Source: an uncultured Actinomyces sp. (GTDB lineage Bacteria; Actinomycetota; Actinomycetes; Actinomycetales; Actinomycetaceae). From it: a DNA stretch of 8,879 nucleotides. The position numbers were made by a program, and so were the translations under genes. The notes beneath the pieces were generated by a model that ran no database searches, was not told the DNA's origin, and was given only the letters and a program-made list of their open reading frames with translations. The stretch lies in contig CALBAF010000597.1 of assembly GCA_937926415.1 (NCBI GenBank), positions 1 to 8,879 of the forward strand. The letters run 5' to 3'. How positions within the stretch are numbered: the first letter of the stretch is position 1; each line of letters opens with the position of its first letter. Below are positions 1 to 7,689 of this stretch, one piece after another.

Positions 1-474
1 TCGATCGGCTGGTGGTGGCGGCGCGCCGACGGTACCTACCCGGCCTCCCAATGGGTGCGGATCGGGGGCAGCCGCTACTACTTCTACGACAGCGGCTACA
101 TGGCAACCGGCTGGCTGCGCGACGGCGCCGACTGGTTCTTCCTGGCTCCCTCCGGAGCGCTCACCGGCGGTTGGGTGCGCGATGGGGGCCAGTGGTACTA
201 CCTGGATCCCGCCAGCGGCGTCATGCGCACGGGGCTCACGCCCGTGGACGGCACGTGGTACTACCTGGGATCGTCGGGCGCGATGCGCACCGGCTGGGAG
301 AGGCTGGCTGACGGCTGGCACTTCTTCGCGTCCAACGGCGCGCAGATGGGTGGCTGGGTGCGCGACGGGGGAGAGTGGTACTACCTCGACCCGAACACCG
401 GCGTCATGCGCACCGCGCCCCTGGATCTGAACGGTCGCCACTACGAGTTCGACGCCTCGGGCGCGTGGCGCGGG
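1..474 (+). repeat. Tandem cell-wall-binding repeat modules inside the C40 peptidase gene
   Basis: This stretch encodes about seven modules of ~20 residues, each with an aromatic cluster (RYYFY, DWFFL, QWYYL, TWYYL, WHFF, EWYYL, HYEF) followed by a G-x-M/W-x-T-G-W turn. A larger period is also visible: the 22-residue module at 166-231 recurs at 349-414, 183 bp (61 residues) later, and differs at only 3 of 22 residues (GGWVRDGG, WYYLDP and GVMRT are shared). This suggests that the array grew by duplication of a three-module block. Such modules are related to choline-binding-type repeats; the ligand in actinobacteria cannot be read from sequence. Confidence 0.85.
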
Positions 475-1209
475 TACGAGGCCCCGGCTGGCTACCTCCA
501 GCCCACCGACCACATCACGGGGCTTGGTGACGCGACCAACACGCTCACCTGGGGCATGAACGGCACCAAGGTGCGTATCGTCCAGGTGCGTCTGGGCCTG
601 TGGCACGCCAATAAGCTCGCCTCCGTCGACGCGCCCTTCGTCGCAGCCGTCAAGAACTTCCAGCAGCGGGCCGGCTTGCCCGTGACCGGGGTCGTCGACA
701 AGGCCACCTGGGACGCCATGGACACCGGCTACCCGTGGACCGTCGACCAGTACCAGGCCACGCCCCTGCCCCTGACGGCCACGCGCTCCGAGCGCATCGA
801 GGCCATGATCGGATACGCGTGGAACCAGACGGGCTCGTCCTACACGTGGGGAGGGGCTGGCCCATACGACCTGGGATTCGACTGCTCGGGCCTGGTCCTC
901 CAATCCCTCTACACCGCAGGCCTGGACCCTCAGCCCATCAACGTCGTTAAGCACGCCTGGCCCTCCTACCGCACGTCGCAGGAACTCTACGCCTACCCGT
1001 GGTTCCAGCACGTGCCCCTTGCACAGCGCCAGCGCGGCGACCTCATCTTCTACACGACGAGCGGCACCGTCACCCATGTGGCCATCTACCTCGGGGACGA
1101 TATGGTCGTTCACACCGACTGGATGGGGCGCCCCGCCCGCATGCAGCACATCACCGTCGGATACGGGTGGGGCCGCATGACGCCAGACGTCGTGCGCCCC
1201 CTGCCCTGA
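1..1209 (+). CDS. Secreted C40 (NlpC/P60) peptidoglycan hydrolase with cell-wall-binding repeats, 5' end missing
   Basis: The reading frame is open from base 1 with no start in view, so the gene is cut at its 5' end; 402 residues are visible and the GTG at 55 is internal. Counting from base 1, residues about 1-160 are tandem ~20-residue repeats rich in GW, WYYLD and GVMRTG. Residues about 181-243 resemble a PG_binding_1 domain (conserved VQ, VD, FQQ, GLPVTGVVD, TW). Residues about 262-401 are an NlpC/P60 domain with nucleophile Cys295 (FDCSGLV), His359 (THVAIYLGD) and His371 as probable third polar residue, so the triad looks intact. The family cleaves peptide stems of peptidoglycan outside the cell; the repeats and PG-binding domain would hold it on the wall. 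A signal peptide is expected upstream of the window. It ends in front of a strong hairpin. Function class is secure; exact bond cleaved is not known. Confidence 0.93.
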   Translation, partial: SIGWWWRRADGTYPASQWVRIGGSRYYFYDSGYMATGWLRDGADWFFLAPSGALTGGWVRDGGQWYYLDPASGVMRTGLTPVDGTWYYLGSSGAMRTGWERLADGWHFFASNGAQMGGWVRDGGEWYYLDPNTGVMRTAPLDLNGRHYEFDASGAWRGYEAPAGYLQPTDHITGLGDATNTLTWGMNGTKVRIVQVRLGLWHANKLASVDAPFVAAVKNFQQRAGLPVTGVVDKATWDAMDTGYPWTVDQYQATPLPLTATRSERIEAMIGYAWNQTGSSYTWGGAGPYDLGFDCSGLVLQSLYTAGLDPQPINVVKHAWPSYRTSQELYAYPWFQHVPLAQRQRGDLIFYTTSGTVTHVAIYLGDDMVVHTDWMGRPARMQHITVGYGWGRMTPDVVRPLP

Positions 1210-1224
1210 CGAGCATCACGACAA

Positions 1225-1270
1225 CGAGGCCGGGCCGGCCGCAGGAACACCCGCGACCGGCCCGGCCTCG
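1225..1270. terminator. Bidirectional terminator hairpin between convergent genes
   Basis: CGAGGCCGGGCCGG at 1225-1238 is a perfect inverted repeat of CCGGCCCGGCCTCG at 1257-1270: a 14-bp GC-rich stem with an 18-nt loop. It lies in the 85-bp gap between the 3' ends of the C40 peptidase and the leftward glycosyltransferase, where both transcripts need an end. There is no T tract on either side, which is common for actinobacterial terminators. Confidence 0.8.
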
Positions 1271-1294
1271 TACGCGTCAGCGCACCCGATACGT

Positions 1295-2341
1295 TTAGCT
1301 ACGGCCCATCAGCTTCTTGGCAGCATGCTTCGACTTCGACGCCGCGCTGCGCACAGAACGCTTGAGCTGCGAGCCGGCCGCGAGCTCCTCGCGCAGCGAC
1401 GCAACTTCCTCGCGCAGCTCATGCACCTGCTGATGCAGCGCGGTCATCGTGTTGAGCATGTCGACGTGCACGAGGTTCAACGCCCCGTGATAGCTGGACT
1501 CCACGCGAGCCATCTCCTCGCGCATCCGGCGGTAGTACTCCGCCGACAACAGCGCCTGTCCCAGGTGCGGGGACGAAGGATCCTGGGTCGCCAGCATCGT
1601 GCGCAGGTAACGGTCGCGGATATGCAGGTTGTCCCACTTGTGCAGGTACGCGTCCGTGACGATGGAGTTGCCCAAAGACGCATCCATCGTGTCGCGGTGA
1701 TGCCAGTAGGCCAGGGGTTCACCGTCGACGAAGCCAACCGGCGAGTCCGCCAGCAGGCGCAGGTTGAAGTCCCAGTCGGCCTGCGTCTGCAGGGAACCGT
1801 CCCAGTGACCGACGCGGTCGGCGACCTCACGGCGGATCAGCTGCGAAATCGGCGGCGTGTAGTTTTCGACCAGCATATCCACGAGGGACAGGCCGTAGTT
1901 ATCCGTGGACAAGACCTCGCGCTCGATCTCGATGCAGGTACCGTCGGCGCGCACGCGCTCGCGGACGATCTCGCAGCGGGTGGCGACGCCGCCCGCCTCG
2001 GGGTGCTCATCCAGGTAGGCGACCGTCTTCTTGAGGAAGTGCGGGTGCCAGGAGTCGTCATCGTCGTGAACCGCGTAGTAGCGGTTGTGCGAGGCTTCCA
2101 GGCCCGATTCGAGCGCGGCCTCGCGGCCCTTAGAGACCTCGTTCGTGACGATCGTGATCTTGGAACGCACCGCGCTCTTCTGCTTCTTGACGACGGAACG
2201 CACCTCGGCCTCGTCGCCGGCGTCGTTGACGATTACCACCTCGTAGTCGTCAAAGCTCTGAGAAGCAATCGATGCGAGGGCTCGGGTGAGCATTGCCGGG
2301 CGGTTACGCGTGCGCACGACGACGGTGACTGTTGCGCTCAT
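1295..2341 (-). CDS. Family 2 glycosyltransferase with C-terminal coiled coil
   Basis: A 348-residue cytoplasmic GT-A-fold glycosyltransferase. The N-terminal strand VVVRTRNRP (7-15), the nucleotide-binding VND (38-40), the metal-binding acidic run HDDDDSW (92-98) and QADWDFNLRL (187-196, position of the usual catalytic acid) are all present. Residues about 300-322 form a charged heptad pattern (VHELREEVASLREEL) that reads as a coiled coil, and the last ~25 residues are strongly basic, so it may oligomerise or dock on a partner or membrane. The ATG overlaps the stop of the upstream DUF2142-like gene (ATGA), with Shine-Dalgarno GAGGAAG at 2355-2349, 7 nt before the start. Its sugar donor is unknown; the context suggests assembly of a surface polysaccharide. 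Transcription probably ends at the 1225-1270 hairpin. Confidence 0.92.
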   Translation of the reverse strand: MSATVTVVVRTRNRPAMLTRALASIASQSFDDYEVVIVNDAGDEAEVRSVVKKQKSAVRSKITIVTNEVSKGREAALESGLEASHNRYYAVHDDDDSWHPHFLKKTVAYLDEHPEAGGVATRCEIVRERVRADGTCIEIEREVLSTDNYGLSLVDMLVENYTPPISQLIRREVADRVGHWDGSLQTQADWDFNLRLLADSPVGFVDGEPLAYWHHRDTMDASLGNSIVTDAYLHKWDNLHIRDRYLRTMLATQDPSSPHLGQALLSAEYYRRMREEMARVESSYHGALNLVHVDMLNTMTALHQQVHELREEVASLREELAAGSQLKRSVRSAASKSKHAAKKLMGRS

Positions 2342-3891
2342 ACGGTTTCTTCCTCTTCGGTCGGAGCGGTCGAGGCGGGCGCGCCCACCTGGCGGTTACG
2401 CAACAGGTAGATGGCGCTCGCCAGGGCAAGTGCGTATCCCAGGGAGGCCAGGCCCCACAGGGCCATCGGGCTCAGTGGCATGTCGGCCCACCACCACTGG
2501 ATGTCACCATTCAGGTTACCCGGTGCGATCCACCCCATGTGTCGGATCGACAGGAGTCCTCGGACGTAGCGAGCGATCGTCGTGTGCATCGCAACCGCGT
2601 CGACGACGCTCAGGAAGAAGACGAACATGACGATCTGTCCTCGGGTCAGCGAGGACTTCTTAATGGCGGAGGAGAGCCAGATGAGCAGCCATGTCCCCAG
2701 CAGCGGCAGGGCATAGCGGGAGTGGTAGCCGCCGAGGTTGGGGAACGTCGGCGGGGTCGCGATCAGCAGCGGGATGCCGGCCATTGCGCCGAAGACGACG
2801 AAGGCTGCCAGCGCCTTGCGCAGGCTCACGGTACGAGCGCCGTAGAAGAGGACCGCGCCCAGGACGAGGAGGCCGAGGATCGTCGTGTAGCCCGGCAGGG
2901 GAGTGTCGCGCCAGCCGGGGCCGGAGTTCAACCCGATGAAGCCCGCGAAGTACTCGGGCAGGTAACGGATGTTCATGATCGCGACCTCGATGCGCTCGCG
3001 CAGGGTCACCGAGGCCTCGGACTGGGCGATGTGGCCGGACTGGCCGGAGCCGAGCATGCACCAGATACCGATGACGCTGAGGACCGACGCGACACCGATC
3101 TCGGGCAGGTGGCGGCGGCCAGCAGCCAGAATGAGGATGCCGAGGGATGCCACGAAGACGTAGAAGGCCGCGTCGCCTCGCGAGCCGTAGCACAGGAGGG
3201 ACGCGAGACCAGCCACCCCCAGGAGGGTCCAGCGCCGCCAGCCCTGTGCGTTCAGGGCGCCGTAGAGAGCCGCGCCGTAGGCGAACACGCCCGTGATCGC
3301 CCACGAGGAGGGGTTATTGGAGGCGATGAAGTACAGGCCCATCGGCGTCCACGCGACGAGCGCGGACAGCGCGGTTGCGCGGCGCACCTCGCGGGTCGAC
3401 AGCGCGCAGACCGCGCCGATCAGTGCCAGTGCGAGTCCAACGTTGATCGCTCGCATGATCCACACGGAGTGCTCGATGTTGTGCCCCGCAAACAGATGGT
3501 GGAACTGGTAGAAGCCGTAGGGGTACTGGCCGTCGTTGTACCGGTACGAGGGGGTAAACGTGTCGTCTGAGTACTCCTCGATGCACGCGTGCGAGCGATC
3601 GGGGCTGAAGGCCTCGCACTGCGCGTGGGAGGTGGTGATGGGGGCCATGACGTACAGGTCGCCGTCGATGGTTGTCGTGCCGCAGCCCGTGGACTCGATG
3701 GGGCGCGGGCACCACGTGGAGACGAGGTGGTAGTCGTCGTCCGGAGACGCACCCGGAGGGGATGCGAAGATCCAACCCGTGGCCACGGCGAGGATGCCGA
3801 GGATTAGGATGACGAAGGCCAGGGGTCGTGCTGCGGTAGAGACGAAACGTTCCCGCGCGGAGGCGAGCTGGTCGACGAGCGCACGTGCCAT
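2338..3891 (-). CDS. DUF2142-like polytopic membrane protein, putative GT-C-type transferase
   Basis: About 517 residues from the ATG at 3891, with roughly 11-12 hydrophobic segments. The first (about 23-43) is followed by PPGASPDDDYH (45-55), which matches the position and style of the PxxxPDE..H motif of DUF2142 membrane proteins; in GT-C-like enzymes an acidic pair in this first outside loop binds the lipid-linked sugar and metal (family knowledge, applied by inference). The large loop between TM1 and TM2 has four cysteines (61, 70, 92, 103), compatible with two disulfides outside the cell. The C-terminus is a short acidic tail. A TTG at 3903 would add four residues; neither start has a good Shine-Dalgarno, and ATG is taken on codon preference. 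It overlaps the downstream glycosyltransferase by 4 nt, so the two probably act on the same glycan. DUF2142 has no settled reaction; the activity is a proposal. Confidence 0.82.
   Translation of the reverse strand: MARALVDQLASARERFVSTAARPLAFVILILGILAVATGWIFASPPGASPDDDYHLVSTWCPRPIESTGCGTTTIDGDLYVMAPITTSHAQCEAFSPDRSHACIEEYSDDTFTPSYRYNDGQYPYGFYQFHHLFAGHNIEHSVWIMRAINVGLALALIGAVCALSTREVRRATALSALVAWTPMGLYFIASNNPSSWAITGVFAYGAALYGALNAQGWRRWTLLGVAGLASLLCYGSRGDAAFYVFVASLGILILAAGRRHLPEIGVASVLSVIGIWCMLGSGQSGHIAQSEASVTLRERIEVAIMNIRYLPEYFAGFIGLNSGPGWRDTPLPGYTTILGLLVLGAVLFYGARTVSLRKALAAFVVFGAMAGIPLLIATPPTFPNLGGYHSRYALPLLGTWLLIWLSSAIKKSSLTRGQIVMFVFFLSVVDAVAMHTTIARYVRGLLSIRHMGWIAPGNLNGDIQWWWADMPLSPMALWGLASLGYALALASAIYLLRNRQVGAPASTAPTEEEETV
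2349..2355 (-). promoter_or_regulatory. Ribosome binding site of the coiled-coil glycosyltransferase, inside the upstream gene
   Basis: Read on the minus strand this is GAGGAAG, 7 nt before the ATG at 2341. It lies within the last codons of the DUF2142-like gene, where it encodes part of a Glu-rich tail (EEEETV). The strong site plus the ATGA overlap fixes this start and supports coupled translation of the two genes. Confidence 0.75.
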
Positions 3892-3975
3892 GAATTGAGC
3901 CAATCTGTCCGGGATAGGTACGTCTAATGTACACGAGTTGACAGTTGGCCCGGTGGCTGCGAGGCCGAGGAGAGG

Positions 3976-4569
3976 CTAGAAAACGACGGGCCAGTGAGGC
4001 ATGCAGGTCGTCAGGGTGCCGTGGGCGTTCGTGGCCTCGGACAGGGCCTGCGTGTAGGCCGGATTCACCTCGGGCTTCTCGCCGCGCTTGAGGGCCTCCT
4101 CGGCGCCCTGCGGATCGGCGAACTCGGGGATCGCTCCGGAGTCGAGGGCAGCGTTGCGCTCAACGTAGACCGTGAGGGCGGCGAGGGCCTGCTTGGAGGT
4201 TTCGTCCGTGGCCGCCTGAGTGAGGCGATCGGAATAGTCGGTCTTGAAGGCGGCCGCGAATGCCTCCCACGCGTGGTGCCGCTCGTCCGCGGTGGTTTCT
4301 CCCGTGCGCTTGGCCGCCAGCGACATGTAGGCCTGGCCTGTCTCGGAGCCATTGAGGGCTTCGGTGAAGATCTCGTCCATGGCGGCGCATCCGGGCGAGG
4401 CCGCGTGGAGGGTCGGCATCGCCGAGCTTGAGGGCTGGCCGGGGTCTCCCGGGGAAACGGAGGCCGCGGGCGTCGACTGCGCGCTCTGGGTGTCCTCGAG
4501 CATGGAGCACGAGGCCGTGGCGAGAGCGCAAAGGGCGAGAAGTGCGAGCGAGGGGACGAGACGAGTCAC
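3976..4569 (-). CDS. Putative lipoprotein of unknown function
   Basis: From the GTG at 4569 the product is 197 residues with a typical lipoprotein signal: short basic start (MTR), hydrophobic core SLALLALCALA and a lipobox-like TASC, making Cys21 the lipidated residue; the -3 position is Thr instead of Leu. A Ser/Pro/Gly-rich linker (about 22-57) follows, then a mainly helical acidic domain with only two cysteines, near its two ends (Cys61 and Cys189 in TTCMPHW), which could form a disulfide. A TTG at 4602 would lengthen the N-terminus by 11 residues, but it has no Shine-Dalgarno and overlaps a possible -10 (TAGATT, 4606-4601), so GTG is preferred. No family was recognised. It precedes the DUF2142-like gene by 84 bp in the same direction with no clear terminator between, so it may belong to that operon. 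Confidence 0.75.
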   Translation of the reverse strand: MTRLVPSLALLALCALATASCSMLEDTQSAQSTPAASVSPGDPGQPSSSAMPTLHAASPGCAAMDEIFTEALNGSETGQAYMSLAAKRTGETTADERHHAWEAFAAAFKTDYSDRLTQAATDETSKQALAALTVYVERNAALDSGAIPEFADPQGAEEALKRGEKPEVNPAYTQALSEATNAHGTLTTCMPHWPVVF

Positions 4570-4698
4570 GAGGGGTCCGTTTCTGTTGGGAGTTACATCC
4601 AATCTATCAGCGCTGCGCGGCCCCTCAGAGGACCTTCAGCGTGGCGAATGGTGACGTATCCGACGGGTAAGTGGGGGTCGGTGGTGAGGAATGCGTGA

Positions 4699-5784
<1,086 letters not shown>

Positions 5785-5815
5785 GTCCTTGGATCACGTG
5801 ACCCGAGACGAGGCC

Positions 5816-6763
5816 ATGCCTCGCCCCCGAGTCACCGTCCTCATGGCCACCTACAACGGGATGGCCGAGGGCGGGGCGTGGCTCGACGAACAGGTGGACT
5901 CCGTGCTCGCTCAGGTGGGCGTGGAGGTCCGCCTCGTCGTGTCCGATGACGCGTCGAGCGACGGCACCCGCGCGCACCTCGAGGAGCGCGCTAGCGTCGA
6001 CCCTCGGATCACGGTTCTGCCCCAGCGCGAGGGTACCCCCGGCGTGACGGGCAACTTCCTGCACCTCTTCACGACGCACGCCCCCGACGGCTCCTACGTT
6101 GCCTTCACCGACCAGGACGACGTGTGGCACGAGGACAAGCTGAGCTCCCAGCTGGCTCTCATGGAGACCACGGGGGCCGACGTCGTGTCGTCGAACGTCA
6201 CGTCCTTCCAGTGGCTGCCCGGCGGTGTGGTGGGGGAGCGCCGCCTGATCCGCAAGTCGCAGCCGCAGCGTGCCTGGGACTTCCTCTTCGAAGCCGCGGG
6301 GCCGGGCTCAACCTACGTCTTCAGTCCGAAGGCCCACGAGGCCCTGGTGCGCGTGCTGCGCGGCCTCGACTACAGCGAGATCGGCGTGCACGACTGGTAC
6401 GTCTACGCGCTGGCCCGCTCGATCGGCCTGACCTGGGTGATCGGCGAGGAACCGACCCTTGAATACCGTCAGCATGGCGGCAACGTGCAGGGTGCGAACT
6501 CTGGCTCCGGCGCGCGCGATGCCCGTATGGCCAAGCTGCGCAACGGCTTCTATCGCAATCAGTTCATTCTGACTGCCCGCACTGCCCAGAAGGTCGGCAC
6601 GTTCGACGAGCGCCGCGCGCGCCAGCTGCGTGCCATCCTGCGCGAGCTCGAGAGCCAGGGAGTCGCCTCGAGGTTGTGCTTCGCCCTGCGCTGGCGTCAG
6701 ATCCGCCGTGATCGCCTGGAGGGGCTCAAGCTCGCCGCCGCGCGCGTCCTGGGCGTGTGGTGA
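5816..6763 (+). CDS. RgpB-like family 2 glycosyltransferase, probable rhamnosyltransferase
   Basis: A 315-residue cytoplasmic GT-A enzyme. VTVLMATYNG (6-15), the EQVDS segment, VVSDDASSDGT (41-51), GNF, TDQDDVWHEDKL (98-109, metal-binding DxD), HDW (192-194, probable catalytic acid region) and YRQHGGN (217-223) follow the same order as in streptococcal RgpB-type rhamnosyltransferases. Together with rmlB directly upstream this makes dTDP-L-rhamnose the likely donor; the acceptor is unknown. The start is uncertain: ATG 5816 puts the first strand at residue 6, while TTG 5789 has AAGGA 10 nt upstream and would add nine residues; GTG 5798 is also in frame. The frame is open far upstream into rmlB, but that part is a shadow. 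The C-terminus has a basic, helical tail. The gene ends 3 bp from the stop of the convergent TIGR03089-like gene. Confidence 0.9.
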   Translation: MPRPRVTVLMATYNGMAEGGAWLDEQVDSVLAQVGVEVRLVVSDDASSDGTRAHLEERASVDPRITVLPQREGTPGVTGNFLHLFTTHAPDGSYVAFTDQDDVWHEDKLSSQLALMETTGADVVSSNVTSFQWLPGGVVGERRLIRKSQPQRAWDFLFEAAGPGSTYVFSPKAHEALVRVLRGLDYSEIGVHDWYVYALARSIGLTWVIGEEPTLEYRQHGGNVQGANSGSGARDARMAKLRNGFYRNQFILTARTAQKVGTFDERRARQLRAILRELESQGVASRLCFALRWRQIRRDRLEGLKLAAARVLGVW

Positions 6764-6782
6764 CGCCTACCGCCGGTAGGTG
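6764..6782. terminator. Compact hairpin covering the stop of the convergent gene, possible bidirectional terminator
   Basis: CCTACC (6766-6771) and GGTAGG (6775-6780) form a perfect 6-bp stem with a 3-nt loop, extended by one G-T wobble and one C-G pair to 6764-6782. It starts directly after the TGA of the rhamnosyltransferase-like gene and includes the TAG of the minus-strand gene. TGACG flanks it on both sides (6761-6765, 6781-6785). There is no T tract and the stem is short, so terminator function is only plausible. Confidence 0.4.
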
Positions 6783-7498
6783 ACGAGTCCGCCGTCCGCA
6801 TCTTCCGTCGTCAGGATCTGCGAGAGCCTGTCCGGCGAGACCGCGTGCGGGTCGATGACGACGACCGAGCGTCCCTGCATCCACTGATCCAGCACCTGTC
6901 CCGCTCCCGTGCGCGCGTCCCATAGCAACGCGACGCGGCGACCCTCAACCGGTGCCGACGGGCGCGCCCCGGCCAGGGCCTCGTCGCGGGCTTGGGTGAG
7001 CAAGGGGGGAGTGTCGACGACGAGTGCGTCCGGCTGCATGGCGATTTCGGCGAGGCCGTCGAGGGCTCCGTCCAAGGGGCCGTTCCAGGCAAAGGCGAGG
7101 TACTGTGCGGGTTGCGCCAGCACGTGTGCCCCGGCGTCCAATGCGTCGGATGCTTCGGAACCGAGAATATTGGTGACGAAAAGGTCTCCGGGGAGGGGGC
7201 GTCGCGTATCGAGTACCTCCCATCCCATTGCCCGAGCCGCGATCTGCCAGAGGGCGTCTTGCCAGGGCTGAAGAGTCGTGTAGATGCGAGTTGGTGTCGC
7301 TTCGCCCGTGCCGAACAGATCGGCCGCAAGTTCGTTTGTCAGGTAGTTGGCGATCTTCGCTAGCCATCGGCTGACCACGGGTCCTCCCAGCTCAACCCGC
7401 TCCTGGCCGTATTGGGTCAGCGCCGGGCCTGACCACCCGTTAATTGCTGTGATACAGTGGGTGAGCCTGCTCATAGTTTCTAAGGACTTATTGTTCAT
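6767..7498 (-). CDS. TIGR03089-family protein, relative of AMP-binding enzymes
   Basis: A 243-residue soluble protein. The pattern matches what I remember of the actinobacterial TIGR03089 family (Rv3268 in Mycobacterium tuberculosis): PALTQYGQERVELGGPVVSRWLAKIANYL near the start, LAFAWNGPL, EIAMQPDALV, and a C-terminal WMQGRSVVVID segment resembling the substrate-side strand of acyl-CoA synthetases. The family looks like the front part of an AMP-binding (adenylate-forming) enzyme; I see no SSGTTGxPK-type phosphate loop, so catalysis as an adenylating enzyme is doubtful. Function is unknown. ATG 7498 has no useful Shine-Dalgarno, but a -10-like TATACT sits so that transcription would begin at about this ATG (leaderless); ATG 7474 is the alternative. 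It is divergent from whiB and convergent with the rhamnosyltransferase-like gene, a setting that fits the known linkage of this family with rhamnose and wall genes. Confidence 0.8.
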   Translation of the reverse strand: MNNKSLETMSRLTHCITAINGWSGPALTQYGQERVELGGPVVSRWLAKIANYLTNELAADLFGTGEATPTRIYTTLQPWQDALWQIAARAMGWEVLDTRRPLPGDLFVTNILGSEASDALDAGAHVLAQPAQYLAFAWNGPLDGALDGLAEIAMQPDALVVDTPPLLTQARDEALAGARPSAPVEGRRVALLWDARTGAGQVLDQWMQGRSVVVIDPHAVSPDRLSQILTTEDADGGLVTYRR

Positions 7499-7505
7499 GC
7501 TTTCA

Positions 7506-7533
7506 AGTATATCGAAGGTCCTAAGCGATCCAA
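7506..7533 (-). promoter_or_regulatory. Promoter for a probably leaderless TIGR03089-like mRNA
   Basis: On the minus strand TATACT (7511-7506) matches the -10 consensus at five of six positions, with TTGGAT (7533-7528) as a weak -35 at 16 bp. Only seven bases separate the -10 from the ATG at 7498, so the expected start of transcription is at or next to the A of the start codon. Leaderless mRNAs are common in actinobacteria. An inverted repeat CTAAG/CTTAG (7521-7525, 7537-7541) brackets the -35. Confidence 0.55.
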
Positions 7534-7623
7534 ATACTTAGTAACTGTGAAGTCCTGGAAATAGGGCATTGTTTTACCGTTGGGTCAAGCGCTACGGAAA
7601 AGGTCTCAATATCGCGAAACGGC

Positions 7624-7652
7624 TTGACTTCCGACAACGACACGCGTGTAAT
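7624..7652 (+). promoter_or_regulatory. whiB promoter
   Basis: TTGACT (7624-7629) and TGTAAT (7647-7652) each match the housekeeping consensus at five of six bases and are exactly 17 bp apart. The expected transcription start is near 7659, giving a leader of about 30 nt that carries AAGGAG (7676-7681) 8 nt before the whiB ATG. The promoter also serves the overlapping glycosyltransferase gene. Confidence 0.7.
7640..7649. promoter_or_regulatory. Palindrome in the whiB promoter, candidate operator
   Basis: ACACGCGTGT is a perfect 10-bp palindrome covering the end of the -35/-10 spacer and the first three bases of the -10 box. The overlapping GACAC at 7639-7643 equals the core recognised by WhiA, the partner of WhiB in Streptomyces. 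Whether a protein binds here is inference; a 5-bp core can occur by chance. Confidence 0.4.
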
Positions 7653-7689
7653 TCTCGTAGTGACCGATTCGTTATAAGGAGCTCCCGCA

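Noticed and set aside
1325..2410. Plus-strand frame of 361 codons opposite the coiled-coil glycosyltransferase
   Set aside because: The minus-strand protein has all family 2 motifs; the plus-strand frame has none and runs through the operon junction.
2332..3570. Long plus-strand frame (412 codons) opposite the DUF2142-like gene
   Set aside because: It is rich in Arg, Asp, Glu and Gly without any domain pattern, and lies opposite a gene with clear membrane segments; it is a high-G+C antisense shadow.
3938..3966. Perfect TTGACA on the plus strand between the lipoprotein and DUF2142-like genes
   Set aside because: No -10-like sequence follows at 16-18 bp, and transcription would run antisense into the lipoprotein gene.
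7672..7677. TTATAA just before whiB as a -10 box
   Set aside because: It overlaps the Shine-Dalgarno region, so a transcript from it would lack the ribosome site; the 7624-7652 promoter is far better.
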